In this document: one piece after another, positions 24,367 through 34,000 of the stretch | Layout of the letters: each line of letters opens with the position of its first letter | Numbering within the stretch: position 1 is the first letter of the stretch | Source: Candidatus Cacconaster equi | GTDB lineage: Bacteria; Bacteroidota; Bacteroidia; Bacteroidales; UBA932 | Direction of reading: 5' to 3' | Assembly: GCA_018065895.1 (NCBI GenBank) | Contig: JAGHSK010000034.1 | Coordinates: 1-46,338, forward strand | Length of the DNA stretch: 46,338 bases | The notes under the pieces: generated by a model | The model's input: the letters and a program-made list of their open reading frames with translations, nothing else | Told to the model about the DNA's origin: nothing | Database searches by the model: none | Made by a program: the position numbers and the translations under genes

Positions 24367-26229
24367 GTGGCCATCCTTGAGAGCATAGACAATCCCTCGC
24401 AGATACGCGGGATGAGCAAGGATCAGCTTGCCGACCTGTGTGCGGAAATCAGAGAGTATATGATTGAATGCTGCGCTGAGAACCCCGGACATATCGGGGC
24501 GAGTCTCGGTGCGGTTGAGATTGCCGTCGCTCTCCACCACGTGTTCGACACTCCCGCCGACAAGATTGTCTGGGACGTCGGCCACCAGGCCTATGCCCAC
24601 AAAATTCTGACGGGACGCCGGGAGGCTTTCCGCAAGAATCGCAAGTCAGACGGCATAAGCGGCTTCCCGCGCAGGGAAGAAAGTCCTTACGATGCCTTTG
24701 GCACCGGACACTCCTCCACCTCCATCTCAGCCGCACTTGGAATGGCTGTTTCCGCACAGATGCAGGGCATCAGACAACGTACGATTGCCGTTATCGGAGA
24801 TGGCGCGATGACCGGAGGACTGGCGTTCGAAGGACTGAACAACGCAGGTTCCCTGAAGGCGGATATTCTCGTGATACTGAACGACAACCAGATATCCATC
24901 GACAGGGATACAGGAGCACTGCACAACTATCTCGTGAAGGTGGTGACCAGCCGGCACTACAACAAGCTCAAGAAAAGCGTATGGGACCGTCTGGGAACCG
25001 GCCGAATGAGAAATATGATACAGAAGGCGGTCAAGAGCGCCAAAAGGCTGATAGGCAGGAACACTGAAAGCTACTCCCTTTTTGACTCCCTTGGATTCAG
25101 ATATTTCGGTCCGATAGACGGAAATGACATAGGAACTCTTACGGATACGCTCTCACGCCTGAAGGAGATTCCCGGGCCGAAACTGCTTCACGTGATTACG
25201 GTCAAAGGGAAAGGATACAAACCGGCCGAAGACAACCAGACGGTATGGCATGCGCCGGGTACCTTCGATCCCAAGACCGGCAAACGCACAGCAAGCAAGA
25301 GGAACGTCTCCAAATATCAGGAGGTGTTCGGGCAGACCCTCCTTGAACTTGCCAGGGAAGACGGCAGGATTGTCGGCATCACACCGGCAATGGCTTCAGG
25401 ATGCAGCATGGACATAATGATGGCTCAAATGCCTGAAAGAGTGTTTGACGTAGGCATCGCCGAGCAGCACGCAGTCACCTTTTCAGCCGGTCTCGCGGCA
25501 CAGGGGACGCTGCCGTTCTGCAACATATATTCTTCCTTCTCACAAAGAGCCTTCGACAACATCATCCACGACGTGGCGCTCCAGAAACTGAAGGTCATAT
25601 TCTGTCTCGACCGCGGAGGACTTGTGGGCGAAGACGGTGCCACCCACCACGGAATGTTCGATATGGCATCATACAGACCTGTTCCGAACCTTACCATAAT
25701 GGCGCCGCGCAACGAGCTGGAACTGCGCAATATGATGTACAGTGCCACACTGCCGGAATACGGGGCCTGCATCATCAGATATCCACGGGGATACGGAGAG
25801 GGTGCAGCCTGGGCAGGAGCCGGGTTCGAGCGTATAGAGAAGGGTACTGCCGTGAAACTCTCCGAGGGCGGCGGCACAGCGGTTCTGAGCATCGGTCCGG
25901 TTGGTAACAAAGCTGCTGAAGCCGTCAGGATGGCCGCGGAAAAAGGAAAGAGGGTGCTTCACTACGACATGCGGTTCCTCAAGCCGATCGACACTGCGGC
26001 GCTTGCTGATGCATGTGCAAAAGCCGACAGGATAATAACGGTGGAAGACGGGGCTGTTACCGGAGGTCTCCACGGTGCAGTGGCGGAATACATTGCACGG
26101 AGTGGAGCCGGCTGTCAGCTCATTGGATTGGGGATTCCGGACAGATTCATAGAACAGGGCAGTCCGGAAGAACTCTATACCGAATGCGGGTTCAACACCA
26201 GCGATATATTAAATGCAATTTTATCGTAA
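24367..26229 (+). CDS. dxs: 1-deoxy-D-xylulose-5-phosphate synthase
   Basis: Dxs condenses pyruvate and glyceraldehyde 3-phosphate using thiamine diphosphate, the first step of the MEP isoprenoid pathway. The 620-aa protein starts with GTG directly after the purA stop. The N-terminal ThDP domain has HQAYAHK (His73), FGTGHSSTSISAALGMA (His115) and GDGAMTGG (144-151) through NDNQISI. The transketolase-like middle domain has FDVGIAEQHAVTFSAGLA with the catalytic Glu. The C-terminal transketolase domain has RFLKPID and VTVEDG-like segments. It ends 62 bp before the tRNA-tuf cluster and has no visible terminator. Confidence 0.96.
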   Translation: MAILESIDNPSQIRGMSKDQLADLCAEIREYMIECCAENPGHIGASLGAVEIAVALHHVFDTPADKIVWDVGHQAYAHKILTGRREAFRKNRKSDGISGFPRREESPYDAFGTGHSSTSISAALGMAVSAQMQGIRQRTIAVIGDGAMTGGLAFEGLNNAGSLKADILVILNDNQISIDRDTGALHNYLVKVVTSRHYNKLKKSVWDRLGTGRMRNMIQKAVKSAKRLIGRNTESYSLFDSLGFRYFGPIDGNDIGTLTDTLSRLKEIPGPKLLHVITVKGKGYKPAEDNQTVWHAPGTFDPKTGKRTASKRNVSKYQEVFGQTLLELAREDGRIVGITPAMASGCSMDIMMAQMPERVFDVGIAEQHAVTFSAGLAAQGTLPFCNIYSSFSQRAFDNIIHDVALQKLKVIFCLDRGGLVGEDGATHHGMFDMASYRPVPNLTIMAPRNELELRNMMYSATLPEYGACIIRYPRGYGEGAAWAGAGFERIEKGTAVKLSEGGGTAVLSIGPVGNKAAEAVRMAAEKGKRVLHYDMRFLKPIDTAALADACAKADRIITVEDGAVTGGLHGAVAEYIARSGAGCQLIGLGIPDRFIEQGSPEELYTECGFNTSDILNAILS

Positions 26230-26245
26230 AAAAAGTTACAAATAT

Positions 26246-26276
26246 TTTGCGAATTAAGATTTAACGCATATATTTG
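26246..26276 (+). promoter_or_regulatory. Consensus promoter of the tRNA-tuf cluster
   Basis: TTTG (26246-26249), 19 bp, then TATATTTG (26269-26276) matches the Bacteroidota consensus exactly. The first tRNA begins 15 bp downstream. It probably drives the four tRNAs and tuf, and perhaps further. Confidence 0.88.
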
Positions 26277-26291
26277 CAGTCCCAAAATCAA

Positions 26292-26364
26292 GCCGATATA
26301 GCTCAGCTGGTAGAGCAGCTGTTTTGTAAACAGCAGGTCGTCGGATCATACCCGGCTATCGGCT
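26292..26364 (+). tRNA. tRNA-Thr (anticodon UGU), with unusual T-loop
   Basis: The acceptor stem is GCCGATA/TATCGGC (26292-26298 with 26357-26363) and the discriminator is T. The anticodon arm GCTGT-TTTGTAA-ACAGC gives TGT. The T-stem GTCGG/CCGGC is paired, but its loop reads ATCATAC instead of the canonical TTCRANY. Position 54 is A and position 58 is T, a swap of the conserved U54-A58 pair. It may be a functional variant. It is the first of four tRNAs before tuf. Confidence 0.93.
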
Positions 26365-26387
26365 CCGAAAAGGTCAACTTTTCATTT

Positions 26388-26470
26388 GGGCAGATACCAG
26401 AGTGGCCAAATGGGGCAGACTGTAAATCTGCTGGCGCACGCCTACGGTGGTTCGAATCCATCTCTGCCCA
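26388..26470 (+). tRNA. tRNA-Tyr (anticodon GUA)
   Basis: This is a class II tRNA. The acceptor stem is GGGCAGA/TCTGCCC (26388-26394 with 26463-26469) and the discriminator is A. The anticodon arm GCAGA-CTGTAAA-TCTGC gives GTA. It has a long variable arm and a canonical GGTTCGAATCC T-arm. Confidence 0.95.
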
Positions 26471-26486
26471 CTTTTTTTATGTCTTG

Positions 26487-26559
26487 GCGGAAGTAGCTCA
26501 GTCGGTAGAGCATCAGCCTTCCAAGCTGAGGGTCGCGGGTTCGAACCTCGTCTTCCGCT
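26487..26559 (+). tRNA. tRNA-Gly (anticodon UCC)
   Basis: The acceptor stem is GCGGAAG/CTTCCGC (26487-26493 with 26552-26558). The anticodon arm TCAGC-CTTCCAA-GCTGA gives TCC, and the T-arm GGGTTCGAACCTC is canonical. It reads GGA/GGG codons. Confidence 0.95.
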
Positions 26560-26567
26560 CAATACAA

Positions 26568-26639
26568 GCCAATGTAGCTCAGGGGTAGAGCGCTTCCTTG
26601 GTAAGGAAGAGGTCGTGAGTTCAATTCTCACCATCGGCT
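26568..26639 (+). tRNA. tRNA-Thr (anticodon GGU)
   Basis: The anticodon arm CTTCC-TTGGTAA-GGAAG gives GGT. The T-arm GTGAGTTCAATTCTCAC is canonical. The acceptor stem GCCAATG/CATCGGC (26568-26574 with 26632-26638) has one A-C mismatch at position 4-69. It is the last tRNA before tuf, whose ATG is 44 bp downstream. Confidence 0.94.
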
Positions 26640-26682
26640 CCACTTGTCGTTTAGATAATACACACAAAAAAAGCATAATATT

Positions 26683-27879
26683 ATGGTAAAAGAAACCTTT
26701 AAAAGAGACAAGCCGCATGTAAACATCGGTACTATCGGTCACGTTGACCATGGTAAAACAACTTTGACTGCAGCTATCACCAAAGTTCTTGCAGCAAGAA
26801 TCGCTGGTAACGCTGACAAAGTAAAATCTTTCGACCAGATCGACAACGCTCCTGAAGAGAAAGAGCGTGGTATCACCATCAACACTGCACACGTTGAGTA
26901 TGAAACCGAGACTCGTCACTACGCACACGTAGACTGCCCGGGTCACGCCGACTATGTAAAGAACATGGTAACTGGTGCCGCTCAGATGGACGGTGCAATT
27001 CTCGTTTGCGCAGCAACTGACGGTCCTATGCCTCAGACTCGCGAGCACATCCTTCTCGCCCGTCAGGTGAACGTACCTCGTATCGTTGTATTCCTCAACA
27101 AAGTTGATATCGTTGACGATCCTGAAATGATCGACCTCGTTGAAATGGAAGTTCGTGAACTCCTGAGCTTCTACGAGTTTGACGGTGACAACGCTCCGGT
27201 TATCCGCGGTTCAGCTCTTGGCGCACTCAACGGTGACCCACACTGGGAGGATGTTGTTGTCGAGCTTATGCACGCTGTTGACGAGTACATTCCACTTCCA
27301 GTCCGTGACAATGAGAAACCATTCCTGATGCCTATCGAGGATATCTTCTCTATCACAGGTCGTGGTACTGTAGCAACAGGCCGTATCGAAACAGGTGTTG
27401 TTAAGGTTGGTGACGAGGTTCAGATCATCGGTCTCGGTGAAGAGCCTAAGAAATCAGTCGTTACAGGTGTTGAAATGTTCCGCAAACTCCTCGATCAGGG
27501 CGAAGCAGGTGACAACGTTGGTCTCCTCCTCCGTGGTATCGACAAGAAGGAAGTTAAGCGCGGTCAGGTTATCGCACACCCTAACACAATCACTCCTCAC
27601 AGAAACTTTGAGGCTGCTATCTACGTTTTGAAGAAAGATGAAGGTGGTCGTCACACTCCATTCCACAATCACTATCGTCCTCAGTTCTTCATCCGTACTC
27701 TTGACATTACCGGTGAAATCGAACTCCCAGAGGGTGTTGAGATGGTAATGCCTGGTGATAACGTCAAGATTAAGGTTGAGCTCATCTACCCTGTAGCATT
27801 GAACGAAGGTCTCCGCTTCGCAATCCGTGAAGGTGGTCGTACCGTTGGTTCAGGTCAGGTAGTTAAGATTCTTGACTAA
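26683..27879 (+). CDS. tuf: Translation elongation factor Tu
   Basis: EF-Tu delivers aminoacyl-tRNA to the ribosome. The 398-aa protein starts [16 protein letters not shown], with Val2 where Ala is more usual. GTPase motifs are GHVDHGKT (19-26), RGITI (62-66), DCPGH (84-88) and NKVD (139-142), followed by the two beta-barrel domains ending [10 protein letters not shown]. Codon use is visibly biased toward a few codons, as expected for a highly expressed gene. It follows four tRNA genes and precedes tRNA-Trp and secE, so tRNA processing and tuf expression are probably linked. Confidence 0.98.
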   Translation: MVKETFKRDKPHVNIGTIGHVDHGKTTLTAAITKVLAARIAGNADKVKSFDQIDNAPEEKERGITINTAHVEYETETRHYAHVDCPGHADYVKNMVTGAAQMDGAILVCAATDGPMPQTREHILLARQVNVPRIVVFLNKVDIVDDPEMIDLVEMEVRELLSFYEFDGDNAPVIRGSALGALNGDPHWEDVVVELMHAVDEYIPLPVRDNEKPFLMPIEDIFSITGRGTVATGRIETGVVKVGDEVQIIGLGEEPKKSVVTGVEMFRKLLDQGEAGDNVGLLLRGIDKKEVKRGQVIAHPNTITPHRNFEAAIYVLKKDEGGRHTPFHNHYRPQFFIRTLDITGEIELPEGVEMVMPGDNVKIKVELIYPVALNEGLRFAIREGGRTVGSGQVVKILD

Positions 27880-27902
27880 TCTCTGAACAATCAGAATCCA
27901 AT

Positions 27903-27922
27903 GGGCCGGAATTTTCCGGCCC
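27903..27922 (+). other. Perfect hairpin between tuf and tRNA-Trp
   Basis: GGGCCGGAA pairs with TTCCGGCCC around two T. No T-run follows, so it may protect the tuf mRNA 3' end or guide processing rather than terminate transcription. It ends 5 bp before tRNA-Trp. Confidence 0.6.
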
Positions 27923-27927
27923 TATAT

Positions 27928-27998
27928 AGGGGAATAGAACAAGGGTAGCTCAGCGGTCTCCAAAACCGTCGATGTGGGTTCGAATCCTGCTTCCCCTG
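27928..27998 (+). tRNA. tRNA-Trp (anticodon CCA)
   Basis: The acceptor stem is AGGGGAA/TTCCCCT (27928-27934 with 27991-27997) and the discriminator is G, typical for Trp. The anticodon arm GCGGT-CTCCAAA-ACCGT gives CCA. The T-arm contains GGTTCGAATCC. The D-stem GAAC/GCTC has an A-C mismatch, a small irregularity. It sits between tuf and secE, an arrangement common in Bacteroidota. Confidence 0.93.
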
Positions 27999-28002
27999 CA
28001 AA

Positions 28003-28024
28003 ACCGGATGGTTACGCATCCGGT
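28003..28024 (+). other. Hairpin between tRNA-Trp and secE
   Basis: ACCGGATG (28003-28010) pairs perfectly with CATCCGGT (28017-28024) around a 6-nt loop, without a T-run. It may be a processing or stability element, or a weak attenuator, between the tRNA and the secE mRNA. Confidence 0.5.
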
Positions 28025-28083
28025 ATGTTATTAACCGGCAGAGGTATCCGCTTCCAAATTCTTCTGCCAACAAAAAAATAACA

Positions 28084-28272
28084 ATGAGCAAAATAGGAAC
28101 TTACGTAAAGGAGTCTTTCAAAGAGCTGACTACCAAGGTGACCTGGCCTTCTTGGGACAAGTTGCAGAGTTCTGCCCTTCTTGTAATGGTAGCGACTTTG
28201 ATTCTTGCGGTTATCATTTGGGTAATTGACCTGATCATCAGAACAGGTATGACGGCCATCTATCAGCTATAA
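28084..28272 (+). CDS. secE: Preprotein translocase subunit SecE
   Basis: SecE clamps the SecY channel in the inner membrane. The 62-aa protein has the short single-TM form: an amphipathic helix with the conserved ELTTKVTWPSWDKLQSS (about 14-30), then one TM helix (about 31-53). The motif KVTWPSWD is characteristic. It lies 8 bp before nusG, the universal partner order. Confidence 0.95.
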   Translation: MSKIGTYVKESFKELTTKVTWPSWDKLQSSALLVMVATLILAVIIWVIDLIIRTGMTAIYQL

Positions 28273-28280
28273 CAACGACT

Positions 28281-28826
28281 ATGAGCGAAGAGAGAAAGTG
28301 GTACGTAGTCCGCACCGCAGGTGGTAAGGAGAAGAAAGCCAAAGAGTACATCGAGAAAGAAATCGAGGCGCTCGGCTTGGGCAATTATCTCACACAGGTA
28401 CTCATCCCTACCGAGAAGTATTATCAGGTAAAGAATGGAAAGCGCGTCCTTTCAGAGCGCATTTTCTATCCTGGTTATCTTCTTGTGGAGGCCGTGATGA
28501 CAGGTGAGATTCAGCACGTCATCCGCAACATAACCTACGTTGCTGGTTTCCTCAGTGAAGGCAAGGACAGAGTTCCGGTTCCTGTCCGCGAATCTGAAAT
28601 AAACAGAATCATGGGCAGAGTCGATGAACTCGCCGACCAGGAGGAAGAGACAGTTACCCCATTCATCGTGGGTGAGGCTATCAAGATTATCGACGGTCCG
28701 TTCAACGGATTCGAAGGCAATGTTGAGGAGATCCTCGCCGACAAGAAGAAGCTCAAGGTCATGGTCAAGATCTTTGGAAGAAAAACCATGTTGGAACTTA
28801 ATTTTGCACAAGTAACAAAAGAATAA
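28281..28826 (+). CDS. nusG: Transcription termination/antitermination protein NusG
   Basis: NusG binds RNA polymerase and links transcription to Rho and the ribosome. The 181-aa protein has the N-terminal NGN domain starting [20 protein letters not shown], with the polymerase-contacting [10 protein letters not shown] segment, then a C-terminal KOW domain with [22 protein letters not shown]. It stands between secE and rplK, 11 bp before the latter, in the conserved order. Confidence 0.97.
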   Translation: MSEERKWYVVRTAGGKEKKAKEYIEKEIEALGLGNYLTQVLIPTEKYYQVKNGKRVLSERIFYPGYLLVEAVMTGEIQHVIRNITYVAGFLSEGKDRVPVPVRESEINRIMGRVDELADQEEETVTPFIVGEAIKIIDGPFNGFEGNVEEILADKKKLKVMVKIFGRKTMLELNFAQVTKE

Positions 28827-28837
28827 AACAATTTACT

Positions 28838-29284
28838 ATGGCTAAAGAAATTGCTGGGCTTATCAAGCTGCAGATCAAAGGCGGCGCCGCCAATCCTTCA
28901 CCTCCAGTAGGACCGGCTCTCGGTTCAAAAGGTGTAAACATCATGGATTTCTGCAAGCAGTTCAATGCCCGCACTCAAGACAGAGCCGGCAAAGTATTGC
29001 CAGTTATCATTACTGTTTACAGTGACAAATCTTTCTCATTCATCGTAAAGCAGTCGCCTGTTGCTATCCTCGTGAAAGAGGCGGCAAAGGTTCAGAAAGC
29101 TTCCGGTGAGCCTAACAGAAAGAAGGTCGCTTCTATCACCTGGAACCAGGTTCGCGAAATCGCGAAGGAAAAAATGCCGGATCTGAATGCATTCACCGAG
29201 AAATCTGCAATGAGCATGGTTGCCGGTACTGCACGCAGCATGGGTATCAACGTAGAGGGAGAATTTCCTGCCGATGTACAATAA
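28838..29284 (+). CDS. rplK: 50S ribosomal protein L11
   Basis: L11 forms the GTPase-associated centre with 23S rRNA. The 148-aa protein has [37 protein letters not shown] at the N-terminus, with the Pro-rich loop, and the C-terminal rRNA-binding domain with [16 protein letters not shown]. Its methyltransferase, PrmA, is encoded at 4911-5765. It is 11 bp before rplA. Confidence 0.98.
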   Translation: MAKEIAGLIKLQIKGGAANPSPPVGPALGSKGVNIMDFCKQFNARTQDRAGKVLPVIITVYSDKSFSFIVKQSPVAILVKEAAKVQKASGEPNRKKVASITWNQVREIAKEKMPDLNAFTEKSAMSMVAGTARSMGINVEGEFPADVQ

Positions 29285-29295
29285 AATCACACGCA

Positions 29296-29997
29296 ATGAG
29301 TAAGTTAACAAAAAATCAAAAAGCAGCTGTTGCTAAAGTAGATTCGCACAAGCAGTATAAGTTGACTGAAGCATGCGCATTGGTAAAAGAAGTATCTTAC
29401 ACCAAATTCGACGCTTCTGTAGAACTCTCTGTACGCTTGGGTGTTGATCCTCGTAAAGCGAACCAGATGGTACGTGGCGTTGTGACTCTTCCTCACGGAA
29501 CAGGTAAAGTTACCCGCGTTTTGGTTCTCTGTACTCCTGACAAGGAGAACGAGGCTAAGGAAGCCGGTGCTGACTACGTCGGCCTGGACGAATATATCGA
29601 GAAGATCAAAGCCGGCTGGACAGATATAGATGTAATCATCTGTACTCCTTCAGTCATGGCCAAAATCGGTCCTATCGGCCGTATCCTCGGTCCGAGAGGT
29701 CTTATGCCTAACCCTAAGACTGGCACAGTTACTATGGAGATTGGTAATGCCGTTAAAGAAGTTAAGGCTGGTAAGATTGACTTTAAAGTTGACAAACAGG
29801 GTATTGTCCACACTGCTATCGGAAAGGTATCTTTCGAACCGCAGCAGCTTGCAGAGAATGCCGTTGAATTGCTCAACACTATTTTGAAGTTGAAACCACA
29901 AGCACTTAAGGGCACTTATGTAAAGAGCATTTACATGTCCTCTACAATGAGCCCTGGTATCTGTATTGATAGTAAGACTTTCAGTGCTGCTGAATAA
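29296..29997 (+). CDS. rplA: 50S ribosomal protein L1
   Basis: L1 forms the mobile stalk at the E site and, in many bacteria, represses its own L11-L1 operon. The 233-aa protein has the signature [22 protein letters not shown] and the central [24 protein letters not shown]. It is 11 bp after rplK and 11 bp before rplJ. Confidence 0.98.
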   Translation: MSKLTKNQKAAVAKVDSHKQYKLTEACALVKEVSYTKFDASVELSVRLGVDPRKANQMVRGVVTLPHGTGKVTRVLVLCTPDKENEAKEAGADYVGLDEYIEKIKAGWTDIDVIICTPSVMAKIGPIGRILGPRGLMPNPKTGTVTMEIGNAVKEVKAGKIDFKVDKQGIVHTAIGKVSFEPQQLAENAVELLNTILKLKPQALKGTYVKSIYMSSTMSPGICIDSKTFSAAE

Positions 29998-30008
29998 TAT
30001 CTACGATT

Positions 30009-30506
30009 ATGAGAAAAGAAGAAAAAACTCAAATTATTGAAAAAATCGCAGCACAGATTTCGGAGAATCCTAATTTCTATCTTGCTGACATAGCCGGCCT
30101 CAATGCCGAGAATACAGCGAATCTCCGTCGTGCTTGCTTCGAGAAGGGCGTAAAGATGGTAGTTGTTAAGAACACCTTGCTCAAGAGAGCAATGGATCAG
30201 TTCGGCAACGAAGAAGTCAAGACCCTCTATCCTACCCTTGCAGGATCAACTGCAATTATGTTTACAACCGCTCCAAGTGCTCCTGCAAAGATCATCAAAG
30301 AGCTCGGTGCTAAATTCGGCAAACCTGAACTAAAGTCTGCATACCTCCAGGAATGCACTTACGTCGGCGCTGAAAACCTTGCTACCCTTGTAAACATCAA
30401 GTCACGTGAGGAAATGATCGGTGACATCATCGGTCTCCTCCAATCTCCTATCAGAAGAGTTGTTTCAGCTCTTGAAAACGCTAAAAAAGAGGACGTTGCT
30501 GAATAG
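30009..30506 (+). CDS. rplJ: 50S ribosomal protein L10
   Basis: L10 is the base of the L7/L12 stalk. The 165-aa protein has the N-terminal rRNA-binding domain (MRKEEKTQIIEKIAAQI, then KGVKMVVVKNTLLKRAMDQ) and a C-terminal helix (PIRRVVSALENAKKEDVAE) that would carry L7/L12 dimers. It is 51 bp before rplL. Confidence 0.97.
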   Translation: MRKEEKTQIIEKIAAQISENPNFYLADIAGLNAENTANLRRACFEKGVKMVVVKNTLLKRAMDQFGNEEVKTLYPTLAGSTAIMFTTAPSAPAKIIKELGAKFGKPELKSAYLQECTYVGAENLATLVNIKSREEMIGDIIGLLQSPIRRVVSALENAKKEDVAE

Positions 30507-30557
30507 GAAACCAACCAATTAACAGTAATCAATAAAAAACAAAAAATTCATAAAATT

Positions 30558-30932
30558 ATGGCAGACATCAAAGCTCTTGCGGAAGAATTGGTAAATTTGA
30601 CCGTAAAAGACGTTCAGGAACTTGCACAGATCCTCAAAGACGAATATGGTATTGAGCCAGCAGCTGCAGCAGTAGTTGTAGCAGGTGGCGAGGCTGGCCC
30701 GGCAGCAGAAGCTGAGCAGTCAGCATTCGACGTAATCCTTATCTCAGCCGGTCAGGCTAAACTCCAGATGGTTAAAGCTGTCAAGGAGCTTACAGGACTT
30801 GGACTTAAAGAAGCTAAGGAACTCGTTGACAAGGCACCAGACGCTAAGATTAAAGAGAAAGTTTCCAAAGCAGAAGCTGAGCAGATCAAAGCAGCTCTCG
30901 AAGAGGCCGGAGGAGAAGTTGAACTTAAGTAA
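30558..30932 (+). CDS. rplL: 50S ribosomal protein L7/L12
   Basis: L7/L12 forms the flexible stalk that recruits translation GTPases. The 124-aa protein has an N-terminal dimerization helix region (about 1-35), an Ala/Gly-rich hinge (about 36-54) and the globular domain with [38 protein letters not shown]. It is followed by an attenuator-like terminator before rpoB. Confidence 0.98.
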   Translation: MADIKALAEELVNLTVKDVQELAQILKDEYGIEPAAAAVVVAGGEAGPAAEAEQSAFDVILISAGQAKLQMVKAVKELTGLGLKEAKELVDKAPDAKIKEKVSKAEAEQIKAALEEAGGEVELK

Positions 30933-30974
30933 TAAAACACTCCCACTCCTTTCCTGCTAAGGAAAAGAACTTTG

Positions 30975-31005
30975 GGTTTAGAGCCGTGAGGCTCTAAACC
31001 TTTTT
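30975..31005 (+). terminator. Terminator/attenuator between rplL and rpoB
   Basis: GGTTTAGAGCC (30975-30985) pairs perfectly with GGCTCTAAACC (30990-31000) around GTGA and is followed by T5. A second T7 lies at 31010-31016. No consensus promoter is seen before rpoB, so partial read-through, as in the E. coli rplL-rpoB attenuator, is the simplest reading. Confidence 0.85.
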
Positions 31006-31044
31006 GTCGTTTTTTTAAGTTTACTTTCAACTACTCCACTCAAA

Positions 31045-34000
31045 ATGCCGCAAAAAACTAAAAATCAGAGGATTACATTTGCCTCCACGAAGGCCTTGCT
31101 TGATTATCCCGATTTTCTCGAAGTGCAGCTGAAATCATTCAAGGATTTCTTCCAGCTCGACACAACAGCAGAAAATCGTAAGAACGAGGGACTCTACAAG
31201 GTATTTCAGGAGGTGTTCCCTATAACAGACACCAGAAACAATTTCGTTCTGGAGTTTATTGATTATTTCATTGATCCTCCACGCTATTCAATGGACGAGT
31301 GCCTTGACAGAGGACTGTCATATTCCGTTCCTTTGAAAGCAAAACTGAAACTTTACTGTACCGACGAAGAGCACGAGGATTTCGATACCGTCATTCAGGA
31401 CGTATATCTCGGCACAATCCCGTATATGACACCACGCGGAACCTTCATCATCAACGGTTCCGAGAGAATTGTCGTGTCACAGCTCCACCGTTCGCCCGGT
31501 GTATTCTTCGGACAGAGCCTGCACGCTAACGGCACTAAACTTTATTCAGCCCGAATCATTCCTTTCAAGGGATCGTGGATCGAGTTTGCGACAGACATCA
31601 ACAACGTGATGTACGCATATATCGACCGCAAGAAGAAATTGCCTGTAACCACACTGCTCAGAGCAATCGGATTCGAGAGCGACAAAGATATTCTTGACAT
31701 CTTCGGTCTGGCCACTGAAATCAAGGTCAACCGCACCAACCTCAAGAAATGCATCGGCAGCACACTTGCCGCAAGAGTCCTCAAGACATGGAACGAGGAC
31801 TTCGTGGACGAAGACACGGGAGAAGTTGTTTACATTGAACGTAACAACGTTATCATCGACCGTGAAACAGTCCTGGAAGAAAGACATATAGATGAAATCA
31901 TCGATTCAGGTGTAAGCACCATCCTCATCCACAACGACGATGCTGCGGCAGCTGAATTCGCCATCATCTACAACACCCTCCAGAAAGACCAGACGAATTC
32001 TGAAAAAGAGGCTATTTTCTACACCTACCGACAGCTCCGCAACTCAGAACCACCTGATGAGGCTACTGCCCGCGACGTGATCGACAAGCTTTTCTTCTCT
32101 GACAAGCGTTATGATCTCGGTCAGGTAGGACGCTATCGTCTGAACAAGAAGCTCAACCTTACGACATCTCCGGATGTCAGGGTTCTGACTAAGGAAGATA
32201 TCATCGAGATTATCCGTTACCTCATCCAGCTCATCAACTCGAAGGCTACGGTTGACGATATCGACCACTTGAGCAACCGTCGTATCCGTACTGTAGGCGA
32301 GCAGCTTGCAAACCAGTTCAGTGTAGGACTCGCACGTATGGCCAGAACCATCCGCGAGCGTATGAACGTACGTGACAACGAAGTGTTCACTCCTGTAGAC
32401 CTGATCAATGCGAAGAGCCTCTCTTCAGTTATCAACAGCTTCTTTGCCACCAGCCAGCTGAGCCAGTTCATGGACCAGACCAACCCTCTGGCAGAAATGA
32501 CTCACAAGCGCCGTCTCTCAGCCCTCGGCCCTGGCGGACTTTCTCGAGACAGGGCAGGATTCGAGGTTCGAGACGTACACTATACCCACTACGGCCGTCT
32601 CTGCCCTATCGAAACACCTGAAGGACCTAACATCGGTTTGATTTCATCTCTCTGCGTTTATGCAAAGATTGATGACCTCGGATTCATCGAGACTCCTTAC
32701 CGCAAGGTAATCGACGGAAAAGTTGACCTGACCGACAATGGCGTCGTATATCTGAGCGCAGAAGAGGAAGAGGACAAGGTTGTGGCTCAGGCAAGTGTCA
32801 ATCTTGCCGATGACGGTGAGATTCTTGATGACAGAATCAAATGCCGTCTTGAAGCTGATTTCCCTGTACTCGGAAAGGACAGCATACATCTTATGGACGT
32901 GGCTCCGAACCAGATCGCATCAATCGCAGCATCACTCATCCCGTTCCTGGAGCATGACGATGCCAACCGTGCATTGATGGGATCCAACATGATGAGACAG
33001 GCTGTTCCTATTCTCAAACCGGAAGCCCCTATCGTCGGTACCGGCCTTGAAGGTCCTGTAGCACGTGACTCACGTACACAGATTACCGCCGAAGGCAAGG
33101 GAGAAGTGGTATTCGTAGATGCAAATGAGATACATATCAAATACGAACGCAGCGAAGCTGAACGTTTCGTAAGTTTCTCTCCGGAAGTCACCGTCTATAC
33201 ACTTCCATTATACAGAAAGACAAACCAGAGCACGTCAATCCGCCTCACCCCTATCGTAAGAAAGGGTGACAAGGTTGTTCCCGGCCAGATTCTGACCGAA
33301 GGATATGCAACCCAGAACGGAGAACTCGCCCTCGGCCGCAACCTCAAAGTTGCGTTCATGCCTTGGAAGGGTTACAACTACGAGGATGCAATCGTGCTTT
33401 CTGAAAGAATCATCCGCGAGGACATTTTCACTTCCATCCACGTTGACGAATACATTATGGAGGTTCGTGACACAAAACGCGGTATGGAAGAGCTCACAAG
33501 CGACATTCCTAACGTAAGCGATGACGCAACCAAGGATCTGGACACCAACGGTATCATCCGTGTCGGTGCACACGTAGAGCCGGGCGACATCCTTATCGGT
33601 AAGATTACCCCTAAGGGAGAAAGCGACCCTTCACCTGAGGAGAAGCTTCTCCGTGCAATATTCGGTGACAAGGCAGGAGACGTGAAGGACGCATCTCTCA
33701 AGGCATCTCCTTCACTTTCCGGAACAATCATCGGAACAAGACTCTTCTCGAGAGTTGTCAAGGACAATACCAAGAAGGGACGCCAGACAGCAAAGGAAAA
33801 GCTGCAGGAGGAAAAGGACAAGTTCGACAAGAAAGTCGCTGACCTTACTGAAATCTTCCTTGACAAGCTCTGCACTCTTGTCGACGGCAAGAACAGCGCA
33901 GGTGTGGGAGACCTCTACGGCACTGAAATCATTGCGAAGGGAGAGCCTTTCAGAAGGGAAGTTCTCGCTTCAATCGATTACAGCAACATCAATCCTGTCA

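Noticed and set aside
26274-26689. ORFs across the tRNA cluster on both strands
   Set aside because: They are translations of tRNA genes and their complements, a common artefact.
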